Positions 47,908 to 56,068 of a DNA stretch of 59,977 bases are shown here, piece by piece. The position numbers and the translations under genes are program-made. The stretch comes from a virus. Below the pieces are notes generated by a model. The model saw nothing but the letters and a program-made list of their open reading frames with translations. It was not told the DNA's origin and did no database searches. Within the stretch, counting starts at the first letter, position 1, and each line of letters begins with the position of its first letter. Where the stretch lies: positions 1 to 59,977 of the IMG/VR virus record IMGVR_UViG_3300025853_000004; one strand, written 5' to 3'.

Positions 47908-48206
47908 GCAATCACCACTGTAACCGTTCCAACCTCACCAAAGGATCTTGTTGCTATTCCCCTGTCAGGGAACCCCCCGGCTCCAACAGGAACTACGAGA
48001 GGCTCTATCCGATCAGGGCGAGCATCTTTCAAAGCTTGTGCATCAACAGGGCTACGAAAAGGCCCTAATTGTGGATGCTTCGGCTCATACTCGTCTTTCC
48101 CAACCAGCAACCCGTTCCATTCTCGACGCATGTCTTTGTACTTGTAGCGAACCCCTGATCGGTCTGAGGTCGCATATGCAAATTTGCCTTGAGCAAACTT
48201 AGACAT
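47904..48206 (-). CDS. Conserved small virion-region protein
   Basis: 100 residues. FAYATSDRSGVRYKYKDMRR, GLLVGKDEYEPKHPQLGPFR and ALKDARPDRIEPL recur in marine phages as a small protein by the tail adaptor. The C-terminus GEVGTVTVVIA echoes the VGTVTV element of the repeat modules elsewhere in this genome. Confidence 0.65.
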   Translation of the reverse strand: MSKFAQGKFAYATSDRSGVRYKYKDMRREWNGLLVGKDEYEPKHPQLGPFRSPVDAQALKDARPDRIEPLVVPVGAGGFPDRGIATRSFGEVGTVTVVIA

Positions 48207-48874
48207 TACGTTGTCCTAAAGTATTCATATTGAGGAACAACGTTGAAAGAAGCTCGATCTCGATCCTCTGTCATTGCTCGCTCAAATTCTTCTTCGTAAA
48301 CAGCTTTTAAAAGCTGAAGACGTTGAGGCGCACGTTTCATCGCAATATAGTACGCCAGACCTGCGGCCAAGCACGGATAAAACCGAAACGGTATTTCCAT
48401 TGTATTTACAGGCGCATCAGCGTCTTGAATTCGAGTCAACGCATCGTAAATGATGATATCGGTTGAATTTTCAGGTGCCGGCCAAATTTTTAAGTTTGGC
48501 GTAATCTGACGATCCAAGAAAAATTGCGTAGGACGACCTTGCGTTGTTTTGCTTGGAATGTTTAAAAACTCGTCTCGACTAACTCGGTCCAAAGAATAAT
48601 CGGTACCGCTACGACGAACTACGACAGACAGAATGTCAATAACGTCTGCGCCTAAAGAAACGTCGGAGTCCGCCTGCGTTACTGTAAATTGACGTTGTTC
48701 AATCGTCCATTGATTCAAACCACGATTAGCCCACTCAGCTAGCATAAGGTTAAGCGAACGCCGTGCAGTTTTAAGGTCATACCCTGTACGAACTTCAAGA
48801 CCGCAACGCTCAAACGCTTCCTCAATGTAGTCGGCTACATTGAGTTCAAAATCAGTTGAACCGGAGGTCGCCAT
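48206..48874 (-). CDS. P22 gp4-like tail adaptor
   Basis: 222 residues. IEEAFERCGLEVRTGYDLKT, ARRSLNLMLAEWANRGLNQW and the later AAGLAYYIAMKRAPQRLQLL are typical of the gp4-like tail accessory factor in podoviruses. It binds the portal after packaging and carries the hub. Together with the P22-like portal and gp10-like hub it defines the tail type. Confidence 0.8.
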   Translation of the reverse strand: MATSGSTDFELNVADYIEEAFERCGLEVRTGYDLKTARRSLNLMLAEWANRGLNQWTIEQRQFTVTQADSDVSLGADVIDILSVVVRRSGTDYSLDRVSRDEFLNIPSKTTQGRPTQFFLDRQITPNLKIWPAPENSTDIIIYDALTRIQDADAPVNTMEIPFRFYPCLAAGLAYYIAMKRAPQRLQLLKAVYEEEFERAMTEDRDRASFNVVPQYEYFRTT

Positions 48875-48877
48875 TAT

Positions 48878-49015
48878 TTAACACTCACCCTTACGTTTGC
48901 CACATTTCACGCAACCGCCTTTGGACATCTTTTTGACTTCGCCGCCGTACTTCATTTTTTTAGGTTTAACGAAACCGCCATTGCCTAAACGAACCGCGCA
49001 TCCTGAACCTTTCAT
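48878..49015 (-). CDS. Small Gly/Lys/Cys protein (45 residues)
   Basis: Starts MKGSGCAVRLGNGGFVKPKK; ends with CVKCGKRKGEC. ATG 49015 overlaps the previous stop as ATGA. The KxGGEVKKMSKGGCVKCG pattern is common in small marine phage proteins near tail genes and resembles the N-terminal part of 49263-49493. Three C-terminal cysteines might bind zinc. Function unknown. Confidence 0.6.
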   Translation of the reverse strand: MKGSGCAVRLGNGGFVKPKKMKYGGEVKKMSKGGCVKCGKRKGEC

Positions 49016-49263
49016 GCTTTGCTCCTACGAGTTACTTTGGCTTTCTTCGTGTTAGCCACAACTTGTTTACCTTGTGCGCCAGCCTTCTTTTTCTTTCTAG
49101 CTGTCGCCGCTCGCTCTGACTTTGTCAGGCTTTGTGCTTTTTTCTTTGGCAAGCAACGGTCGGGGTTCTTTTTGTTTTTTGAAGTCCCACATTCGCCAAC
49201 AATGTTTCCTTTGCTGTCAATTCTAACCCACTTTTGATCTCGCCACTCTTTTAGCTGTCCCAT
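49012..49263 (-). CDS. DUF5872-like basic protein
   Basis: 83 residues. EWRDQKWVRIDSKGNIVGEC, NPDRCLPKKKAQSLTKSERA then a lysine-rich tail is the DUF5872 pattern frequent in cyanophages. Probably nucleic acid-binding or virion-associated. The stop overlaps the next start. Confidence 0.7.
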   Translation of the reverse strand: MGQLKEWRDQKWVRIDSKGNIVGECGTSKNKKNPDRCLPKKKAQSLTKSERAATARKKKKAGAQGKQVVANTKKAKVTRRSKA

Positions 49264-49493
49264 TACTTTTTCTTCTTAGATTTCTTAGCGTAATTAGGGT
49301 CTTTGCAATACTTAGAAGCGGCCATGTTTGCATACGCACTCGGATAGGTATCAAAGGTGCGTTTTGCCCAAGCCTTACCTGCGGGGCATATTTTACCCCC
49401 AGACTTTACTTCGCCGCCTTTAGCCATGCGACGAACCGGTTTAGCGCGTTTAACCGAACACGCGCCATTTCCAAGATTCACTCGGCTTGTCAT
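49263..49493 (-). CDS. Small basic Cys-containing protein
   Basis: 76 residues from ATG 49493, in an ATGA overlap with the upstream gene; the longer frame to 49544 is less likely. GNGACSVKRAKPVRRMAKGG then KICPAGKAWAKRTFDTYPSA and a poly-Lys end. A known small marine phage family (ICPAGKAWAKRTFD...YPSAYAN) of unknown function. Confidence 0.65.
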   Translation of the reverse strand: MTSRVNLGNGACSVKRAKPVRRMAKGGEVKSGGKICPAGKAWAKRTFDTYPSAYANMAASKYCKDPNYAKKSKKKK

Positions 49494-49720
49494 GCAAGCT
49501 TCTCCGCTAAAAACGTAGCTATGATTAACGCGGCTATACCCCACATACGCATGTCCAGCGTTTTAAGAGTTTCGCTTTGACTAGCTAACTTTTCATTTAT
49601 CGCCTCATATCGAATATTGCATTCCGATTCATGGCGCTCTAAAAGTAGCAAAACATCCTTGGCCTGCAACTCTTTGTCTTCCAATGACAAAGTTACAACT
49701 GTTTCTTCTTTCTTTACCAT
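49490..49720 (-). CDS. Small protein with coiled coil and C-terminal membrane anchor
   Basis: 76 residues. A charged helix (LEDKELQAKDVLLLLERHES, IRYEAINEKLASQSETLKTL) followed by a C-terminal membrane helix MWGIAALIIATFLAEKLA. The layout is XhlA-like (hemolysin-type), a family linked to phage lysis. Encoded far from the lysozyme, so a lysis role is only possible. Confidence 0.55.
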   Translation of the reverse strand: MVKKEETVVTLSLEDKELQAKDVLLLLERHESECNIRYEAINEKLASQSETLKTLDMRMWGIAALIIATFLAEKLA

Positions 49721-49998
49721 TTCTTACAAGACCAATACCGTGCTGAAAATTTATCCTTTGCCGTGTCACATTTGTGACGTGCCCGAAAGCTTTTACGACG
49801 ATCCGGCTGATCTTTTTTAATCGTCATGTTTGGATCCCCAAACCGGACCAGTTTAATTTCAGAGCCTTTTTTCGCCAAAACTGCAAACTTTTTGTTACCG
49901 CCGCTAGTACGTTTTGGTTTGTTGTAACCAGAAAACGTTTCACCGCGATAAGTTATCCGACCAGAAGGACTACGTTTTACATTTTTGGTGGTGGCCAT
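49714..49998 (-). CDS. DUF5754 protein
   Basis: 94 residues. GYNKPKRTSGGNKKFAVLAK, IKLVRFGDPNMTIKKDQPDR and RRKSFRARHKCDTAKDKFSA, ARYWSCKKW are the DUF5754 signature, a small basic family widespread in marine phages. Unknown role; basic charge suggests DNA or capsid interior. Confidence 0.8.
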   Translation of the reverse strand: MATTKNVKRSPSGRITYRGETFSGYNKPKRTSGGNKKFAVLAKKGSEIKLVRFGDPNMTIKKDQPDRRKSFRARHKCDTAKDKFSARYWSCKKW

Positions 49999-50795
49999 TA
50001 CAGGTCACTCCCGTTTTTAATATAAGTGATGTCTAGCGTTGCGGATGCGGTGATTGTACCTCCCACAGAATCTGCTTCTGCGCGAACCTCAATATCTGTT
50101 TTTTCGTTAAAAACAATTGGATTCCAATACGGGATACTGGTTGAGTTATTGGCTAATGTTACCCGGTCCTTGACGTTAAATACGCCACCGTCAGGTCTTG
50201 ATACCAACGTAAAGATAGCGAACTTGCCAGCAGAAGATGAGGCTGAGACATCTTTTTGATGAAGATACGCAGTGTACCCTCTTGGCACCGTCCAAAGGCA
50301 CATAAGTGTTTGGTTGTCACCGATAGCGACCGTGGCGTACTTATTTGTTGGAACGCCGCCCGTAGGCGTAGCCTCTGTACCTACATACAAAACGCCTGCA
50401 TTAACTCCGCCAGAGCCAGCGGTGTTTACAGCAATGCGATTGACTCGATACCAGTTCAAAGCCCCGTTTAACTGAACCCCTGTTTGACCATTCAGCGAGA
50501 CTGTTTCACTTATCTCATCAAAATTTGCATCCAATCCAGAAACAGTAGCTGTTCTAGCCCCTGTCCCCGCAGAAGTGTCAGCAGTAGAACTGCTAGAAAT
50601 ATACATAGTGGAAGCGGAAGTGGGATAAGTATATAAGCCGCCTTGAGACCAAACGGTCTCATTTGAATCTGCAATATCCGGATTATAGCCAAACTTGTGG
50701 ATAAATTCGTGGTATGCAATTTGACCGCGAGAAACCTGAAGCTCAAAAGGCTCCGAAGTTCCTATACGAGTAATCGAACTTACCTCGCGAGCCAT
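49998..50795 (-). CDS. Conserved virion protein
   Basis: 265 residues. FELQVSRGQIAYHEFIHKFG, NPDIADSNETVWSQGGLYTY, WTVPRGYTAYLHQKDVSASS are conserved in marine T7-like and HMO-2011-like phages as a structural protein downstream of the capsid gene. Beta-rich; possibly a decoration or tail-sheath-like layer. Role not established. Confidence 0.65.
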   Translation of the reverse strand: MAREVSSITRIGTSEPFELQVSRGQIAYHEFIHKFGYNPDIADSNETVWSQGGLYTYPTSASTMYISSSSTADTSAGTGARTATVSGLDANFDEISETVSLNGQTGVQLNGALNWYRVNRIAVNTAGSGGVNAGVLYVGTEATPTGGVPTNKYATVAIGDNQTLMCLWTVPRGYTAYLHQKDVSASSSAGKFAIFTLVSRPDGGVFNVKDRVTLANNSTSIPYWNPIVFNEKTDIEVRAEADSVGGTITASATLDITYIKNGSDL

Positions 50796-50803
50796 ACAAC
50801 CCC

Positions 50804-51076
50804 CTAGTTATAAAAGATTGTTACGGCAGTGATCGCAGTAAGCGCCGAAACATGTATATCGCCTACGCGTATCCCCTCCGCAGGGATATTCACCGAATGC
50901 GAATCAGACGCCAAAAAATCAAGGTCTAATACAGTTGCTCCTCCGTTGCCATCTGTAATGGTCAAACGTGGAGTTCCTGTTGTAGATAAAACTTGTATTT
51001 GACGAATACGCGCAGGACCGACAGCCGCCGATCCCGTGCTTGTGATTCGCTTGGCTTTTACATCAGAGCCAGCCAT
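50804..51076 (-). CDS. Small virion-region protein
   Basis: 90 residues, beta-rich: KRITSTGSAAVGPARIRQIQ, LTITDGNGGATVLDLDFLA, IPAEGIRVGDIHVSALTAIT. Resembles small decoration or fibre proteins of marine podoviruses. Not identified further. Confidence 0.6.
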   Translation of the reverse strand: MAGSDVKAKRITSTGSAAVGPARIRQIQVLSTTGTPRLTITDGNGGATVLDLDFLASDSHSVNIPAEGIRVGDIHVSALTAITAVTIFYN

Positions 51077-51079
51077 TCA

Positions 51080-51214
51080 TCAGTCCCCTTTTTTCTTTGC
51101 CGCAGGTTTTTTAGTAGGAGCTTTCTTTGGAGCTTCTTTAACCATTGGTGTTCCGTCTGGATTTAGACCGCGAGCGGCCAATTCTTCCGCAGAAGCCGGC
51201 TTAAAACGACTCAT
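51080..51214 (-). CDS. Small basic protein (44 residues)
   Basis: MSRFKPASAEELAARGLNPD, then a Lys/Pro/Ala tail (EAPKKAPTKKPAAKKKGD) like histone tails. GGGGGTGACTT before ATG 51214 is a workable ribosome site and it fills the gap between two virion genes. Possibly packaged with DNA. Confidence 0.6.
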   Translation of the reverse strand: MSRFKPASAEELAARGLNPDGTPMVKEAPKKAPTKKPAAKKKGD

Positions 51215-51227
51215 AAGTCACCCCCAA

Positions 51228-51452
51228 TTATGACGCCGCGATAGTTGCGCCAGTATCAGAACGCTTCCAGTTAGTACCGTCAGAAAAAGCAAGAATTGCT
51301 GAACCTGCCGCACCGTTAGAAACATAGATAAGAGTACCTGCGCCCGCATCAGAAGCTGATGGAGCAGAAGCTACGGTATAAGTAGGAACTTGAATGTCAC
51401 CAACAAAGCCATTGGTTGCTGTGACTGGACCTGAAAAGGTAGTGCTTGCCAT
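51228..51452 (-). CDS. Small fibre/decoration-like protein
   Basis: 74 residues. MASTTFSGPVTATNGFVGDI, AGTLIYVSNGAAGSAILAFS, DGTNWKRSDTG: the GxxxYVxNGAxGxxxLAFSDGTNWxR module is a common phage fibre or decoration element. First gene after the capsid terminator. Confidence 0.65.
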   Translation of the reverse strand: MASTTFSGPVTATNGFVGDIQVPTYTVASAPSASDAGAGTLIYVSNGAAGSAILAFSDGTNWKRSDTGATIAAS

Positions 51453-51552
51453 GATAGATTTTCCTCACATGCGAGTTTAGTGCGCCTGTCTGCATGTTGT
51501 CTGCTAGGTCAGTCCGACGCACCCATTTCCTAGATATTGAAATCTTACAGAT
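51453..51552. other. Gap between the capsid unit terminator and the tail unit
   Basis: About 100 bases with no gene. A promoter is expected here because a strong terminator lies upstream, but I could not find a convincing -35/-10 pair on the minus strand; read-through or an unrecognised late promoter are the alternatives. Confidence 0.5.
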
Positions 51553-51580
51553 AAAAAAAGGGGGCGTCTAGCGCCCCCTT
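51553..51580 (-). terminator. Strong Rho-independent terminator after major capsid gene
   Basis: Perfect 9-bp stem AAGGGGGCG/CGCCCCCTT (51558-51566 with 51572-51580), 5-base loop, long T-run (complement of 51553-51559). A terminator directly after the capsid gene is the T7-like way to boost capsid relative to tail genes. Confidence 0.93.
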
Positions 51581-51584
51581 CTTC

Positions 51585-52493
51585 TTATGCCGCTCCGGGA
51601 GTTCCGAAGACAGCGCGCCAATCAGAGACGCCGAAGCTGTAACGCTCACGGGCCTTGAACCGCATATTTCCAGTGTCAAAGTCACCTTCCATTGCAGTTT
51701 TGATTGGTGAACGGTTGAAGTATTTGAAACCGTTCGGTGCGTCAGTCAAGACGAAGAACGCGTCAGTGTCAGTCAAGAAATGGTTGACTACTGCCCCTTC
51801 AGGCAACATTCCCATGTTCTTCATTGCATTGGCGTCGTTATCCGCTGTACCCGGACGCAGGTTAGAGTTCAGAACGCGCTCTGCAACAAACTGAAGTTCC
51901 TTTGGAATAATCAGCTTAGTGCCACGAACTGCGATCTTCAGTCCACGCTCGTCAGTCAAGCCAGCGATGTCGATCAGCATTTGCTCAAGCGATGTTTCGT
52001 TGAGGTCAGCCGCGACAGACAACTGGTTGCGCTGGTTACCAGACAGAGATGGGTGCGCTGATGAACAAAGTGCCGCACCGTCACCTACAGGTGCTCCAGT
52101 GTCGAACGCGTTGTTCAAAATAGACGCCGCCTTGATCTGCTTAGTCTGGGCCATTGAACGAGCAAGTGCCTTGGTGTAACGAGATGCTAGACGATCATAC
52201 AGATTGTCCTCGATGGCTTCCTCTGTAATAGAGAACGCCAGAGCGATTGTCTCGTGAGTGTAACGTGCTGTGAATGTTTCTTGTGCATCGTCAAATGTGA
52301 TGGCAGAGCCTTCACCCTTAACTGGTGCAGTTGAGAAACCACCCAACATTACTTCTTCCTCGAACGCACGATCTGAAGATTCTTCAGTGAAGATTTCAGC
52401 GTGTTCGTTCTCGTAACGTGAGTATTCCATCCCGAACAGGGCATTAAGGCCCGGTTCAAGCTCTTTCGCTAACTGTGCGCGAGAGATTGCCAT
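51585..52493 (-). CDS. Major capsid protein
   Basis: 302 residues. MAISRAQLAKELEPGLNALF, EIFTEESSDRAFEEEVMLGG, YTHETIALAFSITEEAIEDN and LYDRLASRYTKALARSMAQT match the Mu major head subunit-like (HK97-fold) capsid proteins of marine podoviruses. Preceded by scaffold and head proteins, followed immediately by a strong terminator, as expected for the most abundant virion protein. No N-terminal delta domain, consistent with a separate scaffold gene. Confidence 0.88.
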   Translation of the reverse strand: MAISRAQLAKELEPGLNALFGMEYSRYENEHAEIFTEESSDRAFEEEVMLGGFSTAPVKGEGSAITFDDAQETFTARYTHETIALAFSITEEAIEDNLYDRLASRYTKALARSMAQTKQIKAASILNNAFDTGAPVGDGAALCSSAHPSLSGNQRNQLSVAADLNETSLEQMLIDIAGLTDERGLKIAVRGTKLIIPKELQFVAERVLNSNLRPGTADNDANAMKNMGMLPEGAVVNHFLTDTDAFFVLTDAPNGFKYFNRSPIKTAMEGDFDTGNMRFKARERYSFGVSDWRAVFGTPGAA

Positions 52494-52504
52494 AACCCTT
52501 CTCC

Positions 52505-53152
52505 TTAAATACCTGTTGAATCAGCAGTTGTCTGAGATGTAGACGTACTTGCTGGCGAGTTGTAATGGAAGTTGAAGCGAACTACGAAATTTACGCCTGC
52601 CGCGTCCCAATCGTTGTTTGCAACGTCATCGACGATGCCAACGATACGCATAGCAAGAGTAGCTGTAGTTGCCGCTGTGCTAATGTCTAACTGTGCAGTT
52701 GAACGCCCGGTTGCTGTAGAACCAGAAGTTGCAGTTGCTAGTGAACAGTTTGAAAACACGTCTGCCAAGGCAGTTGCGCGATCTGTTACTGATTCATCAG
52801 CCGCTACACGGAACAATTGCATTGGGTTATCAGCAACGAAAGCTTTAACAGGATAGTTTGTATCCACGCTTACGCTGTTGGCACCCGGCCAGTAGTTACT
52901 GTAAACCGGCTTCTTTGAAACCGAGTCAACATATTCAACACCCATCAGGACACCGAGGAAAGGAACAGTTCCGCCATTTGCGTTACCAACAATGTCGATA
53001 ACACCAGCCGCCAGTGGAATTACTGGCGAAAACTGATAAATAGCGTTCGTGTTTGCCGCCGCAATCTCATACTGAGTTACCCCAGTAGAGTTTGTTGCGC
53101 TTCCGTTCAACCCGATAGGACGTAGACCAAAAGAAGTATCTTGGTTTGCCAT
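52505..53152 (-). CDS. Head-associated (decoration-like) protein
   Basis: 215 residues. MANQDTSFGLRPIGLNGSAT, FLGVLMGVEYVDSVSKKPVY, NNDWDAAGVNFVVRFNFHYN: conserved next to this type of capsid gene in marine phages. The beta-rich sequence and its place 12 bases upstream of the capsid gene suggest a capsid decoration or stabilising protein. Confidence 0.65.
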   Translation of the reverse strand: MANQDTSFGLRPIGLNGSATNSTGVTQYEIAAANTNAIYQFSPVIPLAAGVIDIVGNANGGTVPFLGVLMGVEYVDSVSKKPVYSNYWPGANSVSVDTNYPVKAFVADNPMQLFRVAADESVTDRATALADVFSNCSLATATSGSTATGRSTAQLDISTAATTATLAMRIVGIVDDVANNDWDAAGVNFVVRFNFHYNSPASTSTSQTTADSTGI

Positions 53153-53179
53153 AAGGCTATCTCCTAATCAGGGTGACCC

Positions 53180-53656
53180 CTATTTATTACGAGGGCCACC
53201 AAAAGTTACACGTTGTTGCCGATCAGGGTTACTGATCCGCATCGTCGAATGTTGATTCTCTCGCATCATATCGTGATCCACAGCTTCCATCTGATCCGAG
53301 TTACGGTTGCGGAAATAATCCGTCCGTTCCTGAACAGTTTCTTCAGGGATCCTTGCGAGGATCAACCCGCCAACGCCGAACACACCTTCATATTTACCTG
53401 AGTCGATCACCGGTGCTTCAAAGTCCGGATATTCGTCCGCACGGACCAATTCCCATCCTTCTCGTAGCTTTGCACTGATATTCTTGCGGTCATCAAAACC
53501 GCGAGTTTCAGCGCGAATCCACCGATGCTTAAATCCATCTGGTGCAGGTGGTGCGTCTAACATAGACGGTGGAGCCCACGGCTTACGCTGTGCCGTTTTC
53601 TCTCTAGTTTCATTTGCGCGGGAAGCACGGCTTCCATTCTTCATGTCTTCAGCCAT
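53180..53656 (-). CDS. Conserved head-region protein
   Basis: 158 residues from ATG 53656, with TTAGGGAG upstream; the longer frame to 53692 would overlap the scaffold gene. KHRWIRAETRGFDDRKNISA, KLREGWELVRADEYPDF, GVGGLILARIPEETVQERTD: a recognised but uncharacterised marine podovirus family between scaffold and capsid genes. Confidence 0.65.
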   Translation of the reverse strand: MAEDMKNGSRASRANETREKTAQRKPWAPPSMLDAPPAPDGFKHRWIRAETRGFDDRKNISAKLREGWELVRADEYPDFEAPVIDSGKYEGVFGVGGLILARIPEETVQERTDYFRNRNSDQMEAVDHDMMRENQHSTMRISNPDRQQRVTFGGPRNK

Positions 53657-53657
53657 T

Positions 53658-54551
53658 TTATTGCTCCCTAACGTATTTCGCGTATTCTTCAAGTGGCACT
53701 CCGAGTTTTTTAGCCATAGTGACTTGGGTCTTGGAGAGTCGGACCTTTCCTGTGCGCCCAGTTGCTTTTCCGCGGGATACTGAAGCTACCGTCTGAGCGG
53801 GACGGCGGGCTCCACCCGAATTCTTCAACTTATGGGGAAATTCATCCGCCATACGTCTGTCAAGCTCATTGTAGTAATCATCTGACTGCGGGTCAAATCC
53901 TTCTCTTTCAACGAGTTTTTTATGAATTCCAAAAGCGGCATAAGTCATCGCTTCGTCGGAACCAAACCAATCATTCCGTTCTGCCCAATCTTCAGCTTTT
54001 GGATCAGGCCGACGCGGCTGTTGAGCCGGCATTGGTTGCTGAACTTGAGCTTGCTGTTGTGCGGCCGTTTGTTGGGCATACCGTTCTTGTTGAATCTTAG
54101 CTTGACGTGCGCGATCACTTTCGATTGCCAATGCAGTAATCTTGCGCTGTGCTTCAATAACTCCATTGGTATCCCCCATCTCAATTGCGCGAGCCAGTTC
54201 TTGCTCTGCCGCGGTTGTCTGGGTTTCTATGCGCCCGCTGTATTCTGCAACATAATTGTCGCTTAGGCTGTTCATCCGCTGTTTAATTGCTTCAGCTTCC
54301 TGTTGCACTTGTTGTGCATACCGGATCGCTTCTTCGCGCTCGCGCTCGGCAGAACGCATTTTTTTGGTCAGTCGATCAATGCGCTTTTGCGTTGCATTAT
54401 TCGCTTTCTCAAAATTATCCTCTTCGTCGGCATCCGACGCTTCAAAAGCCGCAGATCCTCCAGACTCTTCGGGAGTCTCAAAGGAGACCTCGGTTTCTTC
54501 TGCATCACCAACGTCCAGTTCGATTTGGTCGTCGTCTCTTTCTTCAGCCAT
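53658..54551 (-). CDS. Capsid scaffolding protein
   Basis: 297 residues. Acidic N-terminus (residues 1-50), central coiled coil (residues 55-160, ending in a Gln/Ala-rich stretch), then PDPKAEDWAERNDWFGSDEA, FDPQSDDYYNELDRRMADEF and a basic C-terminus, the usual capsid-binding end. Upstream of the capsid gene, as expected. It guides procapsid assembly and is lost before or during packaging. Confidence 0.78.
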   Translation of the reverse strand: MAEERDDDQIELDVGDAEETEVSFETPEESGGSAAFEASDADEEDNFEKANNATQKRIDRLTKKMRSAEREREEAIRYAQQVQQEAEAIKQRMNSLSDNYVAEYSGRIETQTTAAEQELARAIEMGDTNGVIEAQRKITALAIESDRARQAKIQQERYAQQTAAQQQAQVQQPMPAQQPRRPDPKAEDWAERNDWFGSDEAMTYAAFGIHKKLVEREGFDPQSDDYYNELDRRMADEFPHKLKNSGGARRPAQTVASVSRGKATGRTGKVRLSKTQVTMAKKLGVPLEEYAKYVREQ

Positions 54552-54562
54552 GTTTTATCTCC

Positions 54563-54982
54563 TTAGAAATGAAGAACGTCTTCTGGGGAACTAATCCTCG
54601 CCAGAATTTCGTCGTCGTTAAGAATCCGCACTTCCCCGCCATCAATATTGAAACGAGACCCGGAATAGCGGGCAAACATTACCCAGTCTTTTTCCGCGCA
54701 CCAAGGCCCGCTAGGGAACTTGTCTTCGTCTTGATAGGCTAAAGGTCCAACTTTAAGCACATAGCCTACTTGCGTAGACACTTGTTGTTGCTCAAGAGTT
54801 TTGTCGGCCAAAAGGATTCCGCCTTCTGTTTTGCCTTTACCACGGTAGGGAAGAATAAGAATACGCCACCCGGTAGGGGTCGGTAGTCTTTCTAAGAGAG
54901 ATCCGCCAATGGCTTCTGGATCAAGGAACTTTGCGCGTTCCTCTTTATACGCTTCTTCAAGCGTCGCGACTTCTTCAGTCAT
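54563..54982 (-). CDS. GroES-like co-chaperonin
   Basis: 139 residues. The GroES beta barrel begins at GWRILILPYRGKGKTEGGIL, whose GKTEGGILLADKT is the mobile-loop pattern that contacts GroEL; GYVLKVGPLAYQ, DWVMFARYSGSRFNIDGGEV and ILNDDEILARI complete it. A 35-residue N-terminal extension precedes it. Analogous to T4 gp31, it may adapt host GroEL for folding the capsid protein encoded 2 kb downstream in the same unit. Confidence 0.85.
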   Translation of the reverse strand: MTEEVATLEEAYKEERAKFLDPEAIGGSLLERLPTPTGWRILILPYRGKGKTEGGILLADKTLEQQQVSTQVGYVLKVGPLAYQDEDKFPSGPWCAEKDWVMFARYSGSRFNIDGGEVRILNDDEILARISSPEDVLHF

Positions 54983-55172
54983 CTATATGCTCCTGTTTAT
55001 CTAGCAGGCTCTTGAGTTCCTGTTCGACATGATTGAGGGCAGTCAACATGCCCATCAATTCACGATAATGTTCCATCGTCTTGACTCCATCGTATTCGAG
55101 GCAGTCAGTGATGGCCTTCTTCTGCTCACGGATAATCCGATACACAGCTTCAGCTAAGTATATATCACTCAT
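54975..55172 (-). CDS. Hypothetical small helical protein
   Basis: 65 residues, entirely helical (YLAEAVYRIIREQKKAITDC, YRELMGMLTALNHVEQELKS). First gene of the head morphogenesis unit, overlapping the GroES start by 8 bases. Not recognised. Confidence 0.6.
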   Translation of the reverse strand: MSDIYLAEAVYRIIREQKKAITDCLEYDGVKTMEHYRELMGMLTALNHVEQELKSLLDKQEHIDD

Positions 55173-55199
55173 TCTCTTATATCACCGCATTTTATCTTA

Positions 55200-55235
55200 G
55201 ATAGTCCGATATAATCCTATCATATCTTATATACG
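55200..55235 (-). promoter_or_regulatory. Candidate promoter/regulatory region of the head operon
   Basis: AT-rich 74-base gap between the lysozyme gene and 55172. On the minus strand a TTGCCG -35 is followed by ATATAAGATATGATAGGATTA; the exact -10 is uncertain. It contains ATATAATCCTATCAT (plus strand, 55209-55223), 14 of 15 bases identical to a motif in the divergent promoter at 20015-20029. Confidence 0.5.
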
Positions 55236-55246
55236 GCAAGAGCTTT

Positions 55247-55687
55247 TTAAACGTTACGCATCCTTGTAACAAGACGATCCGCACGGTTGGTGACTTGGCG
55301 GTACCATTTGCTATCAACCATCTCGTCTGCGGCTTGATTCCAGTCGCGCGCATCAACCCCGGCTTTCATGCCTTTAAACTGGCTCAAACGCGGCCGGCCC
55401 ATGTTAAACATCATGTTTGCAATAATCAGTTGTACTTCTTCTGGAAGGTCGTCGAAGTCTTCGTACAAACGCTGACATTCGTCTAAAGTTACTTCGATGT
55501 CTTGTTCAAAAACTTCGGCAACGCGCTCTGCTGATACTTCTGTTCCAACTTCTTCGCCATACTCTTCATCGTCTTCTGTAACGAGGTGGCCAATTCCGAA
55601 AGTCGGGTAACCAAGGTGGTCCAAATAGATTTCATATTTGCATCCTTCGTCTTCTTCCAGTTCTACTCTTAATTTTTCTAAATTCAT
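55247..55687 (-). CDS. T4-type lysozyme (endolysin)
   Basis: 146 residues. The catalytic triad has T4 lysozyme spacing: Glu14 in EDEGCKYEIY, Asp23 in LDHLG, Thr29 in YPTFGIGH (T4: Glu11, Asp20, Thr26). ANMMFNMGRPRLSQFKGMKA is the C-terminal lobe signature. It cleaves the glycan strands of peptidoglycan after holin opening. No signal peptide or SAR segment, so it needs the holin encoded immediately upstream. Confidence 0.92.
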   Translation of the reverse strand: MNLEKLRVELEEDEGCKYEIYLDHLGYPTFGIGHLVTEDDEEYGEEVGTEVSAERVAEVFEQDIEVTLDECQRLYEDFDDLPEEVQLIIANMMFNMGRPRLSQFKGMKAGVDARDWNQAADEMVDSKWYRQVTNRADRLVTRMRNV

Positions 55688-56064
55688 TATTTGCCCTTCT
55701 TCATTGCCATAAGTTTGTCTGCGCCCTTAACGCCGAATGACGCGCTGACCGCGATAAATAAGAGGTATTGATACCATTCCGGTAGAGAGTTGAGTGCGCT
55801 GAACGCCTCATCCATGCGAGCAATGATGGCTTGATCGTCCATTGCCACGCTGTAAGCAACAGCAATCAAAGGCGCACTGAGGATCAAACTGAACCATTCA
55901 TCCTTCCAAGATGACTTGGTTGCATCAGCCATAGATGCTTCCCAGTTAGCATCATTGTTTATCTTATGGATCTTAGCTTGCTGAATTGCTTTCTTCTCTT
56001 CAGCCTTCCCTTTGATAAAGTCTTTGCCTAGCTCAAGTGCTGGACCAAGTAGCATATTTAACAT
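55687..56064 (-). CDS. Holin of the 3-TM (GTA-holin) type
   Basis: 125 residues. Amphipathic N-terminal helix, then WKDEWFSLILSAPLIAVAYS (TM1), a loop and LPEWYQYLLFIAVSASFGVK (TM2), with a basic end. The WKDEW...P sequence is the GTA_holin_3TM pattern. Stop and lysozyme start overlap at 55687, a typical holin-lysin pair. Confidence 0.8.
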   Translation of the reverse strand: MLNMLLGPALELGKDFIKGKAEEKKAIQQAKIHKINNDANWEASMADATKSSWKDEWFSLILSAPLIAVAYSVAMDDQAIIARMDEAFSALNSLPEWYQYLLFIAVSASFGVKGADKLMAMKKGK

Positions 56065-56068
56065 GACA

